DNA of 64,000 bases from Eucommia ulmoides (taxonomy: Eukaryota > Streptophyta > Magnoliopsida > Garryales > Eucommiaceae): contig CM028333.1 of the NCBI GenBank assembly GCA_016647705.1, positions 22,500,243 through 22,564,242 of the forward strand, read 5' to 3'. Shown here piece after piece: positions 57,328 through 64,000 of the stretch. The translations under genes were made by a program, and so were the position numbers. Numbering within the stretch: the first letter of the stretch is position 1; every line of letters starts with the position of its first letter. The notes under the pieces are model-generated. The model was not told where the DNA came from and ran no database searches. It saw only the letters and a list, made by a program, of their open reading frames with translations.

Positions 57328-57450
57328 ATTTGTATGTTTAAAAATATCTAAACAAAATACTCTTTCTCCCCCTCCCAAACTTCTCATTTTTCTCATTTCA
57401 TCATCATCATTTTTTATTTTTATTTTTTATTTTTTTAACAGAGTCTTACA
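55391..57450 (-). repeat. 3' LTR of the Gypsy element
   Basis: This is a 2,060-bp LTR on the minus strand with long (AT)n at 57142-57200, (CA)n near 57270-57310 and a conserved block TAACCTCACGATCGGGAGTT with GGTACCGTAACCATCC near 56010-56050. A cluster of CCGCCTAAGCGG-like words lies at 56535-56690 and a doubled CCACCCTCCGGACAG at about 56172 and 56216. Confidence 0.75.
57142..57200. repeat. (AT)n microsatellite
   Basis: About 29 AT units in the 3' LTR of the Gypsy element, followed about 80 bp further on by a (CA)n and a second short (AT)n. A further (AT)n run lies at about 58227-58260 in the inverted LTR copy. Confidence 0.9.
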
Positions 57451-58198
57451 ACTCTTCCCTCCTATAAGAAATTTCGCCCTGAAATTTTCGTACCTAACCG
57501 AACAAATGTGGGTACCGGTTCTGCATCTCATCTTCTCGCTCCCAAGTTGCTTCCTCCACTGCGTGACTATGCCACAAAACCTTGACTAACGGAATCATTT
57601 TCATCCTTAACACTTGATCCCTACAGCTTAAAATTTGAATTGGTTCTTCAATATACGTCAAATTCTATTTCAATTCAATCGGATGTGACGTCAACACATG
57701 AGAAGGGTCGGGTACATACTTTCAAAGCATCGATACGTAGAAAATATTATGTAGTCGAGATAATTCTAAAGGTAATGCAAGCCTATACGCTGTGGCGCCA
57801 ACCCGATCCAAAATTTCATATGGCCCGATGTATCTTGAGCTCAATTTCCCTTTCTTTCCAAATCTTAATACATCTTTCCAAGGAGAGACACGCAAAAATA
57901 CATGCTCTCCCACCTCGAACTCCAACTCTCACCGGTGATTGTCTGCATAACTCTTTTGTCGACTCTGAGATATTTTCAATTTTTCCCGTATCATCTTCAC
58001 TTTATCTGCGGTTATCAGGGTTATATCTATCATCAACAATTTCTGCTCACCCACTTCAGTCCAACAAATTAGAGTCCTATATCTCCTGCCATATAATGCT
58101 TCATATGGGGCCATCTCAATTGTCGAGTGGTAACTGTTGTTATAGGCAAATTCCATCAATGGGTTTAATTTATATCACAACATAATACAAGGGGAGAT

Positions 58199-58222
58199 TT
58201 GTGTAATTTTATAAAAATATCT

Positions 58223-58265
<43 letters not shown>

Positions 58266-60526
58266 TAGGGATAAGAGGGAGCGAAGAATCAAGAAGAAGA
58301 GAAGAGAGAGAGATGGGTCGGCAGTAGAGAGAGAGAGAGATAAGGCAGTCGGCGGCGTCATGATTCGCCGGCGGTGAGTTTGTGTGCTTCGTCTGTGGGT
58401 GTGTATGCATGCTGGATGTATGTGTGATGACGGTGTTGTGTAGGTGTGTGTTCTGTTTTCATTTAGTGTTGTTGTGTGGGTGTGTTGGTGTTTTGATGGT
58501 AACGGTGGTGCCGTTTGTTTGGGTATGGGTGTAGTTCTCCGGTGTTTTGATTTCATGTGCGTCTGTGTGTGGGTTTCTATCTATGTGTGTGTGGTATGTT
58601 TGGGTAGTGTTTTGATCTAACGGAGGTGGCGGTGGTGCATGGTTTGATCGTCACCATCATCGCGGGAGCGGAAAGCTAGAGAGAAAAAAGGTGTCGCCAG
58701 CGTGGGTTTGTCTTGCAGGTGTGTGTGTGTGTTGTTCCTGTTGTATGTGTGTGTGTTGTCGGAAAAACAAAGAAGAGAGATAAATGAATGTGGGTTTGTT
58801 GGCGAGTGTCCCGTGGCTGGCGATCGTGTGGGTTTCTGTGTGTTGTATTGTGTGGGTGTAAGCCTATAGTGAGAAGAGAGGGAGAGAGTTGGCTGAGATC
58901 TCAAAACAGAGCAGGATAAGGAAGATAATTTACCACCTAAGCGGTGGATTTTCACCCAGGCGGTGAAAATGCAGAGTGCAGTTATGAGAAAAGGAGAAGC
59001 AGCCACTCGATCGCTTAGGCAGTGGGGCGTCGCTTAGGCGGTGGGGAGCAGAATCAGAAATACATGGAATTTTAGGAAAATCCACGATCAGTTCGGAACG
59101 GGTAACCTTTCTAACTTATTTTGTGAATTCTAAATTTAGTTTTCTAACCTTAGAGTAATAAAATGAAAATAATAAATCTTGAGATTTGTTTATAAGAACA
59201 AAGTTTATAAATAGTAAACCGTAACGAAACGATACTACTTGATTAGTTATATTTCGTAATAAAAGATGGAAAATAGAAAATTGAGGAAATTAGGATTTCA
59301 TGGCGTGATTAGTTTGTTTATACAAAAGTATTAATTTAGGCCATGTCACCATTAGGTTCGCAGGCACCGGAGTTCGGATAGGGGATAGTTGGAAAAAAGT
59401 TACGAAAGCGGATATCAGGTGAGTGTACTGCCCTTCTTGCCAAACTATTTTCATATAAATATGATGAGATATGTGTTTATTTAACTGTACGAATTTTATA
59501 AATTATATGGATCAAATCAGTTGTGGGTGAGTTGGTAAAATGGTTTTCCATTGAAATGTTTGGGTTTAAAAAGAAAGACTTTATAAATAATCTGTTGGAT
59601 TTGGTGGTTTTAATAAAAATGTGGGAAAAACATGATTTTTAAATTAAAAGTGGGTTTTGTTAAAAAGAGGTGGACAATGGTGATTTTGACGATATTGATG
59701 AAATGGTGATTTTGTCGATATTATTGAAGTGGTGATTTATATTATGGTCTGTCCGGAGGGTGGTCCGGCAGATGGATAATTATTTGTGTTTTGGTGATGA
59801 TATCATTGAATTGACTATGCCATAGTTATGATGTCCTGTCCGGAGGGTGGTCCGGCAGGTAATGATTTATGATGGATACTTATTATGTGGTGATGTATAT
59901 TATTGGCCTTCGGAGACGTCCGGTTGGCGGTGATCTGCGCAGTTAGGTCTGCTAGGAAGGCATATCCTACGAATGGTTACGGTACCGTTGTAACTCCCGA
60001 TCGTGAGGTTAAAACGATCACTATGGCTTAGCCGGTGGGTGTGGGATTGAGATGTGTATTTAAATTGGGGTGTTTTATAAATACTGGGTGACTAATCATT
60101 GATTGGGTGTTTGGAAACTGAATTATACTGCTTTACTTCCATTGCTTATTTGATACTAGATATTTTACCAACTTTGTGTGGTGTTTATATTTATTCATGC
60201 TTGATCCATTTAAATGTTGGATTTTATGAAATATATTGTTGCTATGTTAAAAATGGTTTTTACTAAGAAGGCAGTACACTCGCAGGTGATTTCTTAGGAG
60301 ACGGTCCCCTACTGGCATTAGGTGGAGTTATCTGGGAGGTTTTTGAGTTGAGCTGTCAGAAAGGAATAATAAGATAGTGAAAGATTATGTACTTGTTGTA
60401 TGATTGAAATTGTATAGTACATTTATGTAATTATGTAATGTATAAGAAGTTAATAGTGAAGCAGGTGATGTCATATTGTCGTCATGCCGGTCCTGGGATG
60501 ACAGGTGTCCAGGACGGGTCGTGACA
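58199..60526 (+). repeat. Inverted LTR copy of the same Gypsy family
   Basis: In the plus direction it starts near TGTGTAATTTTATAAAAATA, just after a polypurine-like ACAAGGGGAGATT, and ends GGACGGGTCGTGACA. It shares with the LTR at 55391-57450 (inverted) GGTACCGTTGTAACTCCCGA, TGCGCAGTTAGGTCTGCTAG, TGTCCGGAGGGTGGTCCGGC (twice) and CGCTTAGGCGGTGG-type words. It is opposite in direction to the host element. The left limit is approximate. It may be a solo LTR or the end of a second, oppositely inserted element. Confidence 0.65.
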
Positions 60527-63500
60527 ATTCCGGTCCACCAATAATGCTCACGCAGGTCTCGTTACATTTTGGTACTGCCCGAATGCATTGCATACACGGA
60601 GCTGTGCGCCTCTTCCAAAATATCATTTTTCAAGTTGATATCATTAAGCACGCATAGCCGAGCGCCAAACATTAACGCCTCATCCCCATCCCTAATCTGA
60701 TAATCTGTTCTGAATCCATCTTTTACTTCATTTCGTGTTCTTCCTAATTGACCATCCAACTTCTGAGCTTCGATAATACGATCTATCAATGTCGGCCTCA
60801 AAGTCAAAGTTGCAAGCAGTGCTGTTGTCTGTCCAACCTCTAATTTAACTCACATCGATCTCAGCTCGTCATACAGATTAGTGCGAACTATCCGAAGATG
60901 TGCGATTGAACCCGTTGATTTTCGACTTAATACGTCTTCTACAACATTAGCTTTTCCTGGGTGATAGTGGATGGCGCAATCATAATCTTTAATCAACTCT
61001 ATCCAATGCCTTTGTCTCAAATTTAGCTCTTTCTGAGTAAACAAGTATTTTAAACTCTGATGATCAGTGTATATCTCACAGGTTTCGCCATACAAATAAT
61101 GCCTCCAAATCTTTAAGGCAAACACAATTGCCGCCAATTCCAAATCATGTGTCGGATAATTACGCTCATGATTCTTCAATTGCCGAGATGCATAGGCAAT
61201 TACATGACCATGCTGCATCAACACACATCCCAGCCCTTGGTGGGACGCATCACTATAAATCACAAAACCACCCCCTTCAGTCAGGAGGGACAGTACTGAT
61301 GCCGATACCACAATATTCTTTAGCTCTTGAAAACTTTGTTCGCATTTATCGGTCCATTCAAACTTAGATTCCTTACGGGTTAATTGATTCAATGGGGCGG
61401 CTATCACGGAAAAACCTTGCACGAATCGTCGATAATAACCCGCCAAACCTAAGAAGCTCCGCACTTCTGTCATATTCCTTGGTCTTTCCCATTGAACAAC
61501 AGCTTCAACTTTCTTTGGATCTACTTGAATACCGTCTCCCGAAATGACATGTCCCAAAAATATCACATGATCTAACCAAAATTCGCATTTGCTAAATTTC
61601 GCATATAACCCTTTTTTTCCCGTAACGTCTGTAACACAATTCGAAGATGTTCTGAATGCTCTTCTCGGCTTAAGGAATAGATTAAAATATCGTCTATGAA
61701 TACGATAATAAATTGATTCAAATAAGGTTGAAAAATTCGATTCATCAAATCCATAAAAGCAACAGGGGCATTTGTCAGACCGAAAGGCATAACCAGGAAT
61801 TCATAGTGTCCATATCTAGTACGGAATGCTGTTTTTGCTACATCACTGTCTCTGACCTTTAATTGGTGATACCCCAACCGAAGATCTATTTTAGAGAAGA
61901 CTCTAGCATCCTGAAGCTGGTCAAACAGATCATTGATCCTAGGTAACGGATATTTATTTCGAACCGTCACTTTATTCAACTGTCGATAGTCGATGGACAT
62001 CCCCATCGTGCCATCCTTCTTTTTTACAAACAGCACTGGGGTACCCCACGGGGAAATACTGGGCCTGATAAACCCACGCTCCAACAAATCTTGCAGCTGC
62101 ACTTTCAATTCCTTCAATTCACTAGGCACCATACGATAAGGTGGAATTGATATAGGAACCGTTCCTGGAAGTAGCTCAATCGTAAACTCCATTTCCCTAT
62201 ATATTGGTAGCCCTGGCAATTCATCCGGAAACACATCGTGAAAATCTTTTACCACAGGAATATCTACCATCGTGACTTCTCTTTGATTAGTATCAATCAC
62301 GTATGCCAGATAGCCTTGACATCCTTTCTGCAACAATTTCCTAGCTTCAAGGGCTGGGATTAAACTAACAGGTGTAATGATTCTATTTTCCCCAAAAACG
62401 AACTCTGAATCGCCTGAGATTTGGAATCTCACTTCCTTCTTAAAACAATCCATGGTGGCATGATATTTAGATAATACGTCCATACCCAAAATTACATTGA
62501 AATCAGAAATACGCAGGAGTAATAAATCTACAACCAGCTCCCTATCACCGATCCGAAGACAATCTTTGAACACCCTATCTATCCAGACCGACTCACCCAC
62601 CGGAGTGGAAATAACAATACGATAAGATAAAGGAATAGGAAACTTGCCTATTTGCGTCATAAATGTTGATGAGACAAAAGAATGCGTAGAACCAGGATCA
62701 ATGAGTATACGAGCATTACTAGCATATAATGCAATAATACTTGTGACAACGTCGGGTGTAGCCTGAGCCTCGTGCCGAGTGGTAGCAAAAATACGACTTC
62801 GTGTCGGAGATCTTCCAGCCGATCCTCGCCTGTGCCCTTGGACAGTGTTAGAACCAGCACTACCCACGCCACCCGTAGACGATACAGATGTAGAAACGAA
62901 TTTCGGACAATTTACTGCTATGTAACCCTGCTCCTTACAACGAAAACACACTGGAACCGCCCTAGTACAGTCTCTGGCAAAATGATCCGGTGCCCCACAC
63001 CGATAACATCTATCTCCCCCAGTTCGATTCAGCGACTGACTTCTCTCCTGCCTATGCGGACCTACACTAGACTCAGATGCATTCTTCTGTCGCCCGGAAT
63101 ATAAGTGCCGGGGGCCACCACCCCTGACAAACTGACCAAAGGATGATGTCCGAACAACTGGCGGTCGAGATACCGCTCCATGTGAAACACCTCCCGAAAA
63201 ACCATGGGGTGACTCAAATCGGCTCTTTTTGGACTGCTCACGACTCTCCATAGCTTCCTAAACATCTCGCTCCACTAGTTTCGCCGTATTCACTAGTTCT
63301 GCATAATTTCTTATTTGTCGGCTCGTCAAACTAGTACGAATTTCTAGGTTAAGCCCTTTTTGAAAACGTCGGCATCTTGCCTCTTCAGTTCTAACCAAGT
63401 CAGGAGCAAAATGTGACAAAGCATCAAATCGAACTTCATATTGTTGCACCGCCATTTCTCCCTACTTCAACGTTATGAATTCTTCTTCCATCTAATATTG

Positions 63501-64000
63501 ATACGACTCGGGAAAATACTTTTTATTAAATTCAGCAACAAAACGATCCCAAGAGATCTCCTCACCAGCACCAGAAATCAACCTTTTCATTTTCTCTCAC
63601 CAGTGCTCCGCTTCTTTTCTTAACTAGAATGTGGCAAGGAAAACTCGACTCTCATCGACAATCCCCATCGCCTCAAACACATGGCCTACACCTCTAAGAA
63701 AATTTTCCGCATCAGCTGGTCTGGCTGCCCCGGTAAAGACCGAAGGGTCCAATTCTTTGAATCTCTTCAAACGCACTGCTTGAGGTGTGGCAATCTCACT
63801 CTGAGCCCTTTGGCTTTCCATTATTCTTGCTTGTTGTTCATTCAACTGGGCAGTAGCCTGCAGAATCCTTTCAATAGCATCTAGACTCCCTTGAAGCCTA
63901 TCTCCTTGTCCTTGAGGTTCTACTTATCCCGGGAGTTCAAGCTGCCCTTGAAACCTTACACTCCCAGAGTTTTCATCACCTTGCTCTATACCTATTATTA

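Larger units (their letters stand above)
55391..64000 (-). mobile_element. Ty3/Gypsy chromovirus (Tekay/Del-like), broken, cut by the window edge
   Basis: The element reads on the minus strand from beyond 64000. Parts in order are gag with zinc knuckles [14 protein letters not shown] and [14 protein letters not shown] (about 62.9-63.9 kb), aspartic protease ([11 protein letters not shown] region, about 62.6 kb), reverse transcriptase with FIDDILIYS (about 61.6-62.2 kb), RNase H (about 60.9-61.5 kb), and integrase (zinc-binding part near 60.6 kb, C-terminal part near 57.7-58.2 kb with RYIGPYEILDRVG). The 3' LTR is 57450-55391, starting TGTAAGACTC and ending GGGTTGTGACA, preceded by the polypurine tract ATAGGAGGGAAGAGT. 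A second LTR copy lies inverted inside the integrase region (about 58199-60526). It has several breaks and is not whole; the 5' LTR is not in the window. Confidence 0.82.

Noticed and set aside
57640-58185. Plus-strand frame of 181 codons
   Set aside because: It is the opposite strand of the integrase region of the Gypsy element.
58149-60531. GGAAT/ATTCC on both sides of the inverted LTR copy as a 5-bp target duplication
   Set aside because: On the left the word is not directly next to a TG...CA end, so the match is probably by chance.

Overview
The window looks like AT-rich nuclear DNA of a flowering plant, most likely a eudicot. It has spliced genes with GT-AG introns, a plant-type tRNA-Phe(GAA), plant-specific gene families (AP2/ERF, D6PK-like AGC kinase, USP-domain protein) and dense layers of transposable elements, many inserted into one another. 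Most of the 64 kb is transposon. Host coding sequence is limited to a broken cyclin H end at the left edge, one apparently intact USP-domain gene with a tRNA-Phe behind it, and two gene fragments carried inside Pack-MULEs.

Left part (1-15.2 kb): two 3' exons of a cyclin H-like gene (minus strand) are followed by one very large Mutator-like element (MULE). It runs from 675 to 14563 and is bounded by a perfect 9-bp duplication, TAATTAAAA. It carries a MURA-type transposase (minus), a Ulp1-like protease gene (plus) and a third, short coiled-coil gene (plus). Its non-coding DNA is filled with a TGTAACTAAAAAGTT-type repeat. A solo LTR and a PIF/Harbinger element have inserted into it. All three genes are decayed.

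Middle (15.2-34.4 kb): a hAT-like end, a fold-back element and a 1.8-kb Pack-MULE (17652-19456, 9-bp duplication TTGATAATA) carrying a piece of a D6PK-like AGC kinase. After these come a solo LTR, an old broken Copia element (about 21.5-33.1 kb) that hosts two 2.4-2.6-kb solo LTRs, and another solo LTR. Three of the solo LTRs (3.9, 20.1 and 33.3 kb) are one family.

Host gene block (34.9-48.3 kb): four exons (34939-35308, 45810-45928, 46159-46274, 48008-48233) join in phase to a complete 276-residue USP-domain protein. Its 10.5-kb first intron holds a Copia element, a small Gypsy-like gag element with a three-LTR TRIM array inside, and a PIF element. Its third intron holds a second three-LTR TRIM array. 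A tRNA-Phe gene starts 15 nt after the stop codon on the same strand. A degraded second copy of last exon plus tRNA lies 4 kb downstream.

Right part (48.5-64 kb): small MULE derivatives, then a second Pack-MULE (52365-53888, 9-bp duplication TTATTATTT) carrying an ERF transcription-factor gene that has lost key DNA-contact arginines. The window ends in a broken Tekay/Del-like Gypsy element on the minus strand, with an inverted LTR copy inside it; this element continues past the window edge.
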